DNA of 8,247 nucleotides from Clostridia bacterium. Lineage in GTDB: Bacteria > Bacillota_A > Clostridia > Christensenellales > Aristaeellaceae. A program made the position numbers and the translations under genes. The notes beneath the pieces are model-generated. The model was not told the origin of the DNA and made no database searches. It worked only from the letters and a program-made list of their open reading frames with translations. This document shows, one piece after another, positions 1 through 5,514 of the stretch. The stretch spans positions 1 through 8,247 of the forward strand of contig JAFRJF010000118.1 in the NCBI GenBank assembly GCA_017432405.1, written 5' to 3'. Within the stretch, counting starts at the first letter, position 1; the number at the start of each line of letters is the position of its first letter.

Positions 1-132
1 AGGTGTTCCGGAAAGAACCATGTTAACAGCAAACACGCGGAACAGGTACTTTGTCTCGTTAGAGGACGACATTATTGCCTTACCTTGCTCCAGCAGTACC
101 TTTGGATCAGTGCTATACTTCCGTAGATTCAT
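1..132 (-). CDS. N-terminal part of an unidentified protein, possibly transposase-related (cut by left edge)
   Basis: An open frame of 44 codons runs leftward off the window with no stop. It begins with ATG at 132-130 (MNLRKYSTDPKVLLEQGK...) and continues to ...FAVNMVLSGTP at the edge. A Shine-Dalgarno-like AGAAGG (148-143) lies 10 bases upstream, and a good promoter lies just beyond it. The N-terminal text resembles the opening of helix-turn-helix proteins of the IS630-like kind that are common in clostridia, in which a short basic/helical stretch precedes a DNA-binding domain. That resemblance is from memory and rests on 44 residues. The DNA-binding and catalytic parts would lie outside the window, so neither function nor intactness can be judged. 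It could equally be an unrelated small regulator. Confidence 0.5.
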   Translation of the reverse strand, partial: MNLRKYSTDPKVLLEQGKAIMSSSNETKYLFRVFAVNMVLSGTP

Positions 133-154
133 GATATCACAGCCTTCTAGAAGA

Positions 155-183
155 AGTATACCACATTATCCAGATGATTACAA
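155..183 (-). promoter_or_regulatory. Promoter for the leftward edge gene
   Basis: On the minus strand, TTGTAA (183-178) and TATACT (160-155) are separated by 17 bases, with a TG one base ahead of the -10 (extended -10 form). The start codon at 132 would follow after a leader of roughly 15-20 bases. The -35 overlaps the stop codon of the preceding leftward gene, so this gene can be transcribed separately from its upstream neighbour. Confidence 0.6.
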
Positions 184-813
184 AGTAAATTTATTTATGT
201 CGTTTACTATAATATTTATGGTATCAACAACAAAGGGTGGCATAGCCTTGATGGGCTTACCCACAGATAACGCGACCCCTGTATTGTTTGACCCCTTCCA
301 AACCGTATATTGCCATTTATGAAACGAATTAGCCGCATTCCCAAACTGGTCCGGTTCGCCATATAAACCACTTAGTTTCTCTGTCAGATCATTTGCCGAG
401 GAATCAATATCGTTTGGGTTGAATGTGTATCTGACTGCATAACACTTTAACCTGCTTTCAGCAGTCTCCAGTTTCCCATCGATTACAGGCTTGACAAGGA
501 AAAAAGTGATACAATCAAGCGGATATCCGGCAACTGACATATCCGATGGGTAATAATCGGAATATCCACTGATACCGTGCTCTAATTTTGAATCAGAGGA
601 TATCGTGATGATGCGTTCAATATCACAGACGGCTGGGATATTCTCATCCGTATTGAAATACAGATCTTCAAAGTCAGGGAAAATATTCTTTAGCTCAGAA
701 AATGATGTGCCCCAAGGCATATCCCTGAAAAGTATCTCGGTATCTGTCTGTGCATATACATTGACATTGCTTAATATAAGCAAAAGAATAACCGCAAACA
801 GCATCTTTTTCAT
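178..813 (-). CDS. Secreted protein of unknown function with a WG / GEPD layout
   Basis: This is a 211-residue protein. I chose the ATG at 813 over the longer frame because AAGGAG lies 9 bases upstream and the product then opens with a clean signal peptide: MKKM, a hydrophobic run, then NVYA before Q22, a plausible signal peptidase I site with no lipobox cysteine. The mature part begins with a DMPWGTSFSELKNIFP segment (WG at residues 34-35). It has a YGEPD motif at 151-155, followed by tryptophans at 167 and 172 and a beta-strand-like tail. I do not recognise a named family. Proteins of this style, secreted by clostridia, often begin with a WGTS segment and contain GEPD near the end. A second window protein (4340-5164) has the same landmarks. 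Base composition is clearly lower in GC than in the genes right of 1400, which suggests separate acquisition. Confidence 0.8.
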   Translation of the reverse strand: MKKMLFAVILLLILSNVNVYAQTDTEILFRDMPWGTSFSELKNIFPDFEDLYFNTDENIPAVCDIERIITISSDSKLEHGISGYSDYYPSDMSVAGYPLDCITFFLVKPVIDGKLETAESRLKCYAVRYTFNPNDIDSSANDLTEKLSGLYGEPDQFGNAANSFHKWQYTVWKGSNNTGVALSVGKPIKAMPPFVVDTINIIVNDINKFTL

Positions 814-866
814 AAAATCAGTCTCCTTGTATGATGTAAACAACGCATGAACCGAGGTACACATAT

Positions 867-895
867 AGTATATCATATCGTATACCATAAATCAA
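867..895 (-). promoter_or_regulatory. Promoter of the 178-813 gene, overlapped by a small inverted repeat
   Basis: On the minus strand, TTGATT (895-890) and TATACT (872-867) are 17 bases apart, giving a leader of about 45 bases before the ATG at 813. An inverted repeat, GTATA (868-872) and TATAC (881-885) with an 8-base spacer, covers the -10 and part of the spacer. It lies between two divergently transcribed genes, one of which encodes an XRE-type repressor. It is therefore a candidate operator, though a 5-bp arm is weak evidence in such AT-rich DNA. Confidence 0.55.
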
Positions 896-902
896 CTTAA
901 AA

Positions 903-908
903 TATAAT
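903..908 (+). promoter_or_regulatory. Possible -10 box for the XRE regulator
   Basis: A perfect TATAAT stands about 40 bases before the regulator's ATG. No recognisable -35 lies 16-18 bases upstream (GTATAC at 880-885), so this may be a weak or activator-dependent promoter. A second TATAAT at 931-936 is too close to the ribosome site to serve. Confidence 0.35.
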
Positions 909-949
909 AGAATAGACGGAGAGTATTCGTTATAATGGAGACACTGTAA

Positions 950-1249
950 ATGAACAAACAGGCATTTGGTGAAAGGCTGCGTACACTCCGTATGGACAAA
1001 GGTTTTTCCCTGCAACAGCTTGCAGGGCGAATCGGCGTTTCCAAATCAATGGTCAGCTTCTATGAAAGTGGAGAGCGCCTGCCCTCCTACGACGTGCTGT
1101 TTGAGATTTGCAGAGTTCTTGATACATCCGTGGAATACATGCTTTATGGCGGGGATAACCACAGGTTGATCGATGTAACCGGATTGGCAGAGGACGAAAT
1201 CGAAGTCTTATCCACAATGGCACACATGTTGCGGAGGAATAAAGGATAG
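950..1249 (+). CDS. XRE-family helix-turn-helix transcriptional regulator
   Basis: This is a 99-residue DNA-binding protein. Residues 6-67 form a complete Cro/C1-type helix-turn-helix domain: FGERLRTLRMDKGFSLQQLA (first helices), then the turn and recognition helix in GRIGVSKSMVSFYESGERLP, then LFEICRVLDTSVEYMLYG. The remaining 32 residues (LIDVTGLAEDEIEVLS...) are a short helical tail of the kind seen in stand-alone clostridial XRE regulators, probably used for dimer formation. GGAG lies 9 bases before the ATG. The gene diverges from the secreted-protein gene at 178-813, with 136 bases between their starts and a small inverted repeat there, so autoregulation or control of that neighbour is possible (inference). 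It may be a mobile-element remnant, since this end of the window is AT-rich and borders a possible transposase. Confidence 0.9.
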   Translation: MNKQAFGERLRTLRMDKGFSLQQLAGRIGVSKSMVSFYESGERLPSYDVLFEICRVLDTSVEYMLYGGDNHRLIDVTGLAEDEIEVLSTMAHMLRRNKG

Positions 1250-1253
1250 CCCG

Positions 1254-1338
1254 TGGGACAAGGGGACGGTTCTTCTGTCCCACTTCCGAAGCTAATTTCG
1301 CTTGGAAAGTGGGACAAGAGAACCGTCCCCTTGTCCCA
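1254..1338. repeat. Long hairpin repeat, copy A (GGGGACGGTTCTC core)
   Basis: The outer arms, 1254-1273 and 1319-1338, are exact reverse complements over 20 bases. Pairing continues inward with few mismatches through about 1287 and 1304, giving a stem of more than 30 bp. Each half is also a small hairpin. The right half is word TGGGACAA (1310-1317), core GAGAACCGTCCCC (1318-1330), word TTGTCCCA (1331-1338). The left half has TGGGACA (1254-1260), a core with one extra T, and TGTCCCA (1276-1282). The element fills the gap between two convergent genes and could block read-through by structure, but no T-run follows on either strand, so it is not a standard intrinsic terminator. Confidence 0.9.
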
Positions 1339-1360
1339 AATCCCGGAGGGATTTGATCCA

Positions 1361-1395
1361 CCACTAACCACCAGCCACTAATCACTAACCCCTAA
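1361..1395. repeat. Seven-base tandem repeat, five units
   Basis: Five consecutive heptads follow one another: CCACTAA, CCACCAG, CCACTAA, TCACTAA and CCCCTAA (on the minus strand, TTAGTGG-type units). They lie 12 bases beyond the stop of the leftward pyrophosphatase gene and just after hairpin copy A, so they would form the start of that gene's 3' untranslated region. They contain no coding sequence. Confidence 0.75.
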
Positions 1396-1406
1396 ATCCT
1401 CATCCC

Positions 1407-2582
1407 TCATTCCTTCGGATGGTTCTCCAGCACCTCGGTCAGGGCGGGCACCAGCCCATGCCGCCGGGAGACGCCGGGCCGGAGGATATAGGCCGTGCCG
1501 TCGAACTCCAGCTTGTCCGGGAAGGCCTCCTGCAGGACTTCCGCCGCGGCCTCATCGGAGGCGACCAGGTAGTTGACGCTGATGTCGTCGTGATAGATGG
1601 AGACGTGGGCATAGGCCAGGTCCGCGCCGTGGGCCGCGGCCATATCGGAGATGATCGCCGCCATGCGGCCGGACAGATCCCGCGCGCCGTCCTCGTCGTA
1701 CACGCTCATGGTGGCGATGCAGTAGCGGTAGTCGCCGCACTCGTAATCCCTCACGTCCGAATCGAAGATCTCCTGGTCGGTCATGCCCTCGTAGGAGATG
1801 GAATGCTTGTAGATCTCGGTATAGACGGCGTTCACATCCTCGATGCCGGCGAGCGGACTGAGCCGGGTCACGGCCTCCCGGTCGGCGAGGGAGGTCATGG
1901 CGTTCTTCAAGCCGCTGGTGTCGGACAGGATCGCGCCGATGATCAGGGCGGCGCTCTGGGCGTCCACCTCCACGCCGTAGCTCCGGTAGCGGAGCCAGAT
2001 GATCGTGGCGGTGCTGCCGATGGGGCGGGCATCGTAGATCAGCGGGCTGCCGGTGGTCACGGAACCGTCGCTGTGGTGGTCGATGATGCTGACGATGTTG
2101 GCGTCCTCAATGCCCTCCGCGGATTGGATGGTTTCGCTGTGGTCCACCAGCACCAGATTCAGCCCGGAGGCGTCCACCAGCGTCTCGGGCACCTCCGCGC
2201 CCGCCTGCTCCAGGATGAACTTCGTCTCGTTGTTGACGGGACCCAGCACGCGGGGCCTGGCGTCATAGCCAAGGGCGCTGAGCAGCTTGGCGTAAAGTAT
2301 GGCGCTGCACACCGTGTCCGTATCCGGCGTCTTGTGGCCCGTCACGTAGATGGGGCCGTCCACCAGCTGCAGGTTTTCCAGCTCACAGCGGTTCAGCGCG
2401 ATATCCAGCGCGCGCTCCGCCTCCAACGCCTCCAGCCGCCGGGCCATCTCCTGGACCTGGGCCGCCACCTCGGAGGGGCTCGCGCCGCCGTCCGTCGCCT
2501 CCGCCAGGGCGTTCAGGCCCGTGGCGAGCAGCGCAAGCAGCAATGCGATCAAAAGTCCCGACTTCAAGTTTCTGCTCTTCAT
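1407..2582 (-). CDS. Exported family II (DHH/DHHA2) manganese-dependent inorganic pyrophosphatase
   Basis: A 391-residue protein that should hydrolyse pyrophosphate to phosphate. Metal-site motifs of family II PPases are all present: GHKTPDTD (H83, D87, D89), VDH (D147), IDHH (H169, H170) and SDT (D221). Their spacings (64, 22 and 52) match those I recall for Bacillus PpaC (66, 22, 52). The DHHA2 substrate motif is SRRHGLVP (372-379), where SRK is usual; R278 lies near the usual active-site lysine. The odd part is the N-terminus. About 75 extra residues precede the first motif: a signal peptide (KSRNLK, hydrophobic core, ALA before E28, no lipobox) and then a probable coiled coil (about 38-65). 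Family members are normally cytoplasmic and about 310 residues long. GGAGG lies 8 bases before the ATG. The gene is monocistronic with its own promoter. A related DHH phosphoesterase with another substrate is possible but less likely. Confidence 0.88.
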   Translation of the reverse strand: MKSRNLKSGLLIALLLALLATGLNALAEATDGGASPSEVAAQVQEMARRLEALEAERALDIALNRCELENLQLVDGPIYVTGHKTPDTDTVCSAILYAKLLSALGYDARPRVLGPVNNETKFILEQAGAEVPETLVDASGLNLVLVDHSETIQSAEGIEDANIVSIIDHHSDGSVTTGSPLIYDARPIGSTATIIWLRYRSYGVEVDAQSAALIIGAILSDTSGLKNAMTSLADREAVTRLSPLAGIEDVNAVYTEIYKHSISYEGMTDQEIFDSDVRDYECGDYRYCIATMSVYDEDGARDLSGRMAAIISDMAAAHGADLAYAHVSIYHDDISVNYLVASDEAAAEVLQEAFPDKLEFDGTAYILRPGVSRRHGLVPALTEVLENHPKE

Positions 2583-2606
2583 AATTTACGCCTCCTCTTT
2601 CCATTG

Positions 2607-2635
2607 ATTATACATGAAAGCGTTCACCAATTCAA
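2607..2635 (-). promoter_or_regulatory. Promoter of the exported pyrophosphatase gene
   Basis: On the minus strand, TTGAAT (2635-2630) and a perfect TATAAT (2612-2607) are 17 bases apart. Transcription would begin near 2600, leaving a very short leader with GGAGG almost at its 5' end. Hairpin copy B starts 14 bases upstream of the -35 box. Confidence 0.7.
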
Positions 2636-2648
2636 CAATGGATTTTTA

Positions 2649-2720
2649 TTGTCATGGGTACGGTTCTGTTGAGAACTTTTCATCATCAATAAGTTGTCAT
2701 GAGAACCGTCCCCATGACAA
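2649..2720. repeat. Hairpin repeat, copy B
   Basis: The outer arms 2649-2667 and 2702-2720 pair at 18 of 19 positions. The right half is a perfect small hairpin by itself: word TTGTCAT (2694-2700), core GAGAACCGTCCCC (2701-2713), word ATGACAA (2714-2720). The left half keeps TTGTCAT and the core with one G-to-T change (GGGTACGG), but its second word has decayed. It lies between the pyrophosphatase promoter and the MATE remnant, and it supplies the last codons and stop of that remnant. Confidence 0.85.
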
Positions 2721-2907
2721 CCATCAGCATGTTGAAGGGGAGATACAGCCCGACGGCGCCCATGGCATCCGCGCCCAGGGCATTGCCCGCAAACAGGCTT
2801 GATATGACGCTGTTGATCGAGCCGATTGCGGCCAGGAATATCTGAGCCGGCAGCAGCCGAAGCATCAGCCTTGAAATCAATTCCCTGTCATTGGTACCTG
2901 CGGCCAA
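2686..2907 (-). pseudogene. Truncated MATE-family efflux transporter, N-terminal remnant
   Basis: A 73-codon frame starts at TTG 2907 and ends at TGA 2688-2686. Its residues 1-62 read like the first transmembrane region of a MATE (multi-antimicrobial extrusion) transporter: RELISRLMLRLLPAQI, then a hydrophobic stretch, then ISSLFAGNALGADAMGAVGL and YLPFN, which fits the family's conserved opening. Intact members have about 450 residues and 12 membrane segments, so over 80% is missing. From residue 63 the codons are those of hairpin copy B, which also supplies the stop. AAGGTG lies about 8 bases before TTG, and a plausible promoter is upstream. An alternative ATG frame near 2931 hits a stop, so a frameshift near the start is also possible. 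No further MATE-like sequence is visible between 2583 and 2686, so the rest was deleted, not merely interrupted. Confidence 0.75.
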
Positions 2908-2976
2908 GAACGTTCACCTTCATCCATATCCATGCCGTCTGTCGCCTGCAAACCCCCATGGTGTAATGCCGGAGTC

Positions 2977-3005
2977 AGTTTAACACAAACGCTATCAATT
3001 TGCAA
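2977..3005 (-). promoter_or_regulatory. Probable former promoter of the MATE remnant
   Basis: On the minus strand, TTGCAA (3005-3000) and TAAACT (2982-2977) are 17 bases apart, with TG one base ahead of the -10. It points at the truncated transporter and would give a leader of about 60 bases. The rest of 2908-3051 shows nothing else I can name. Confidence 0.45.
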
Positions 3006-3051
3006 GGTTTCTTCTTTAAATGCTGTGTAATCTCATATGGACACAACGCGC

Positions 3052-3093
3052 GGGGACGGTTCTCTGTGTCATCGGGAGCCGTCCCTGCTGTCA
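3052..3093. repeat. Hairpin repeat, copy C (degenerate)
   Basis: The core GGGGACGGTTCTC (3052-3064) is followed by word TGTGTCA (3065-3071) and an inverted, mutated core GGGAGCCGTCCCT (3074-3086) ending in GCTGTCA (3087-3093). The two cores can pair over 12 bp around a 9-base loop. The two departures from perfect pairing are both G-U pairs in the plus-strand RNA but C-A mismatches in the minus-strand RNA, so the rightward transcript folds better. It lies about 60 bases upstream of the azlC promoter. Confidence 0.75.
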
Positions 3094-3118
3094 TGCGCTG
3101 TCGCGGCCCCCACAATAT

Positions 3119-3161
3119 TTTACCAATCCTTGCTTTATTCCTATAAAAGCACTGATATAAT
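3119..3161 (+). promoter_or_regulatory. Promoter region of azlCD
   Basis: An extended -10, TGATATAAT (3153-3161), would start transcription near 3168, 27 bases before the azlC ATG. Its only -35-like partner, TTGCTT (3130-3135), is 20 bases away, so the extended -10 probably does most of the work. An alternative, TTTACC (3119-3124) with TATAAA (3142-3147) at 17-base spacing, overlaps it. Confidence 0.6.
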
Positions 3162-3194
3162 CCCCGTAAATCGAACATCAGACAGGTGACACCC

Positions 3195-3905
3195 ATGCAA
3201 ACCACCTTCAAACAGACCGCCCGGCAGGCGTTCCTCAAATCCCTGCCGGTGATGGCGGGCTACGTCATATTGGGCATCGGCTTCGGCATACTGCTGCGGG
3301 GGGCGGGCTACGGCGCGCCCTGGGCCTTCGCGATGGCCCTTCTGATCTACGCCGGCTCGATGCAGTACGTGGGCGTGGGGCTGATCGCCGGCGGGGCCTC
3401 GGTGATCACGACCCTGCTGACCACCCTCATGGTCAACGCCCGCCACCTGTTCTACAGCATCTCGATGATCACCCGCTACCGGGACGCGGGCAGGTACAAG
3501 CCGTACCTGATCTTCGCCCTGACGGACGAGACCTATTCGCTGCTGTGTGACGGCCGCGTCCCCGAGGGCGCGGACGCCCACCTGTACCGCTTCCTGGTGT
3601 CGCTGTTCAACCAGTGCTACTGGGTGACCGGCTGCGTGCTGGGCAGCCTGCTGGCCGGGGCGCTGCCCTTCCCCACCACCGGCATCGAATTCTCGATGAC
3701 GGCGCTGTTCATCGCGTCCTTCACCGAGCAGTGGCTGGCTGGCGGCAGCCATATACCGGCGCTGGCGGGCCTGCTCTGCTCCCTCGTCTGCCTGCTCATC
3801 TTCGGCCCGGAGCGCTTCCTGATCCCCGCCATGCTGCTGATCACCGCCGTGCTGACGCTGCTTCGGGGCCGGCTCTCCCCCGGAGAGGAGGCGGATGCCC
3901 GATGA
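3195..3905 (+). CDS. azlC: AzlC family branched-chain amino acid exporter, large subunit
   Basis: A 236-residue integral membrane protein, the large partner of the two-subunit AzlCD exporter that moves branched-chain amino acids (and analogues such as azaleucine) out of the cell. Family landmarks appear in order: GYVILGIGFGILL (22-34), IYAGSMQYVG (51-60), NARHLFYSISM (81-91), ALTDETYSL (108-116), FNQCYWVTGC (128-137), GIEFSMTALF (153-162) and FTEQW (166-170), followed by two strongly hydrophobic helices. The length is normal for AzlC. I prefer ATG at 3195 because AGGTGA (3184-3189) is 5 bases upstream; the in-frame GTG at 3186 has no ribosome site. The stop overlaps the azlD start by four bases (ATGA), indicating translational coupling. 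No leucine- or Lrp-type regulator gene is adjacent. Confidence 0.93.
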   Translation: MQTTFKQTARQAFLKSLPVMAGYVILGIGFGILLRGAGYGAPWAFAMALLIYAGSMQYVGVGLIAGGASVITTLLTTLMVNARHLFYSISMITRYRDAGRYKPYLIFALTDETYSLLCDGRVPEGADAHLYRFLVSLFNQCYWVTGCVLGSLLAGALPFPTTGIEFSMTALFIASFTEQWLAGGSHIPALAGLLCSLVCLLIFGPERFLIPAMLLITAVLTLLRGRLSPGEEADAR

Positions 3906-4222
3906 ACAACGACGCCCACGCCGCCGCCCTCGTGCTGGCCATGGCCGCGGCCACGTGGCTGACGCGCTTTCTGCCCTTCATCGTCTTCCGCAGGCGCGTG
4001 CCGAAAACCATACGCTACCTGGGCCGGGTGCTGCCCGCCGCCATCATCGGCATGCTGGTGGTCTACTGCCTGAAGGACGTGGACCCCGCCGCCGCCCCCC
4101 ACGGCGTCCCCGAGCTGATCGCCGCCGCCACGGTGGTGGGCCTGCAATGCCGGACGCGCAATTCCCTCGTCAGCATCCTCGGCGGCACCGGGGTGTATAT
4201 GCTGCTGGCGCAGCTCATGTGA
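3902..4222 (+). CDS. azlD: AzlD family branched-chain amino acid exporter, small subunit
   Basis: A 106-residue membrane protein, the small partner of AzlC. It has the AzlD layout: a first helix running into TWLTRFLPFIVF (18-29), a short basic loop ending in P-x-x-I-x-Y-L-G-R, a second helix beginning LPAAIIGMLVVYCLK, a short polar segment, and two more hydrophobic helices (ELIAAATVV and SILGGTGVYMLLAQLM). The start ATG overlaps the azlC stop by four bases and is preceded by AGGAGG (3886-3891) with a 10-base spacer, inside azlC. A longer in-frame reading from 3614 exists but is only a shadow of azlC. No terminator with a T-run is visible in the 117 bases that follow. Confidence 0.92.
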   Translation: MNNDAHAAALVLAMAAATWLTRFLPFIVFRRRVPKTIRYLGRVLPAAIIGMLVVYCLKDVDPAAAPHGVPELIAAATVVGLQCRTRNSLVSILGGTGVYMLLAQLM

Positions 4223-4339
4223 CGCGACGCCGGCAAAGGACATCGAGCACTTTGGCAACCCGGTGCGCCCCTGTGGCAGGAAACCGCCCCCACTGTCATT
4301 CCCTGCATTCAGAGCAACTGTGAGAGAGGAGACCGTGAC

Positions 4340-5164
4340 ATGAAGAAGATAACCCTGACCGCATTATTCATATTGATACTGTCCCTGGGCGCCTTGGCCG
4401 AAGGGCTGGAGGGCGTCATCCCGGACGCTTCGATCTGGGGCATTACAGGGGACGATCTCAGGGCAAAAATCAGCGCCGAATGCGAGCCCTGCCAGGTCGG
4501 CGAAGCGGCGGCCCTGCGCGCCGCCTATGGCAAAGTGTGTTCATACGATATGGACGCCTACTATGTCTTTGAAGGGGATACCCCGGAAAGCGGATTGTCC
4601 AAGATCGCCTATATCCTGCGCGACGGTGACGATTATGTCGCAGACGAGCTCGACCAATGCCTGCAAGCCCTGGCAGGCCACCTGAAAGAAACAGAGGGCG
4701 AGCCGGATACTGTAGAAACGAATAAGTATATATGGCATAAGGATGCGTACAAAATCGAGCTGGGAAAGGGAAAGCTGTCAAAATATACGGGTTCCGATCA
4801 CGCGACGGTGGCGATCATTTTCAAAAATGCAAGCCTGTCAGACAGCGATGCGCCAACCCCTCCCAAGGTCCTGACCAAAGAGGACGTCATCGCCAACGGC
4901 GTGCAATACATCACACAGTTTGCGACGGTCACTATGGAAGCCACCTCGGTGGACGCCGTGTATATGAACGACCTGGGCGATGGCGTCTACCTTTTCATCG
5001 CGGACATCTCGGACAACACCCTGAACGGCTATGGCAAGGAATTGAGATTTGAAATGGCAGAGGACGGGCAGGTCATTGTAACAGAGGCGATCAAAACGAC
5101 GTTTGTGTATACGATACATGAACAAATCCCGGGCGATCTGGTCTGGGGCGGCGATGCGCCGTAA
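4340..5164 (+). CDS. Secreted protein of unknown function, WG / GEPD layout, two regions
   Basis: A 274-residue protein with a signal peptide: MKKITLTAL, a hydrophobic core, ALA before E21, no lipobox. GAGGAG lies 8 bases before the ATG. Two regions can be seen. Residues 22-165 have IWG (32-34) near the front, a predicted strand/helix centre (YILRDGDDYVADELDQCLQALAGHL) and EGEPD (119-123) followed by W132 and a beta-rich end, the same landmarks as the protein at 178-813. After a proline-rich linker (APTPPK, 171-176), residues 177-274 form a second beta-rich region (YLFIADISDNTL, ELRFEMAEDGQVIVTEA) that the other protein lacks. I do not recognise a family. No clear promoter is seen in 4223-4339, so it may be read from azlCD. 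The three cysteines (48, 51, 67) include a CxxC-type pair. Confidence 0.82.
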   Translation: MKKITLTALFILILSLGALAEGLEGVIPDASIWGITGDDLRAKISAECEPCQVGEAAALRAAYGKVCSYDMDAYYVFEGDTPESGLSKIAYILRDGDDYVADELDQCLQALAGHLKETEGEPDTVETNKYIWHKDAYKIELGKGKLSKYTGSDHATVAIIFKNASLSDSDAPTPPKVLTKEDVIANGVQYITQFATVTMEATSVDAVYMNDLGDGVYLFIADISDNTLNGYGKELRFEMAEDGQVIVTEAIKTTFVYTIHEQIPGDLVWGGDAP

Positions 5165-5175
5165 AACACAGGGTA

Positions 5176-5204
5176 TTGAAATCACGGCTTCGGTGTGTTA
5201 CAAT
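5176..5204 (+). promoter_or_regulatory. Strong promoter for the small two-gene cassette
   Basis: TTGAAA (5176-5181) and TACAAT (5199-5204) are separated by exactly 17 bases, each one base off consensus. Transcription would begin near 5211, leaving a leader of about 22 bases that contains GGAGG (5221-5225). It lies within 12 bases of the stop of the preceding gene, so the cassette can be expressed independently. Confidence 0.75.
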
Positions 5205-5232
5205 CGAACCAGCAACCAGCGGAGGTGTTTCC

Positions 5233-5514
5233 ATGTCCGACGCAGCCCACACGGCCTATCTCAGCAGCGAGGGGCGTTATACCATCTTCCGTTTCGGCGA
5301 CGAGCGGCTGAAGATCATCGCGCCACCGCCCCTGGAGCGCTACAACCGGATCGTGGAATGGAACCACGGCTACATCGCCGTAATGACCAGGTACGCCCAC
5401 AACAGTTCGGACATCGAGGAATACATCGATCTGGTACCGACGCTGGAGCATCTGCGCTACGATGTGGACGCCTTTCTTAAACCGATCGAAAATGTGGAGG
5501 TTCGCTATGTTTGA
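5233..5514 (+). CDS. Small protein of unknown function, first of an overlapping pair
   Basis: A 93-residue soluble protein. The start is set by GGAGG (5221-5225), 7 bases before the ATG; the longer in-frame start at 5176 lies within the promoter. There is no signal peptide or membrane segment. The sequence suggests an alpha/beta fold: early strands (RYTIFRFGDERLKIIAPPP), a strand around IVEWNHGYIAVMTRYAH, then an acidic helix (SSDIEEYIDLVPTLEHL) and a tail, DAFLKPIENVEVRYV. I do not recognise a named family. The last 8 bases overlap the next gene, whose GGAGG lies inside this one, so the two are translationally coupled and probably act together. Confidence 0.8.
   Translation: MSDAAHTAYLSSEGRYTIFRFGDERLKIIAPPPLERYNRIVEWNHGYIAVMTRYAHNSSDIEEYIDLVPTLEHLRYDVDAFLKPIENVEVRYV

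Noticed and set aside
20..322. Plus-strand 100-codon frame at the left end
   Set aside because: No ribosome site or motif; it lies opposite the leftward edge gene, its promoter and the end of the secreted-protein gene.
1254..1338. Hairpin copy A as an intrinsic terminator for the convergent genes
   Set aside because: The stem is very long and neither side is followed by a T-run; its core recurs in non-terminal places (copies B and C), so it is better described as a repeat element.
1419..2672. Long plus-strand open frame of 417 codons opposite the pyrophosphatase gene
   Set aside because: It is an antisense shadow created by GC-rich codon use. The product is rich in Gly, His, Val and Arg with no domain, while the minus strand has a ribosome site, signal peptide and complete enzyme motifs.
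3141..4308. Minus-strand and alternative plus-strand frames overlapping azlCD
   Set aside because: Shadows: arginine-, proline- and histidine-rich translations with no motifs, while AzlC and AzlD motifs are clear in the chosen frames.
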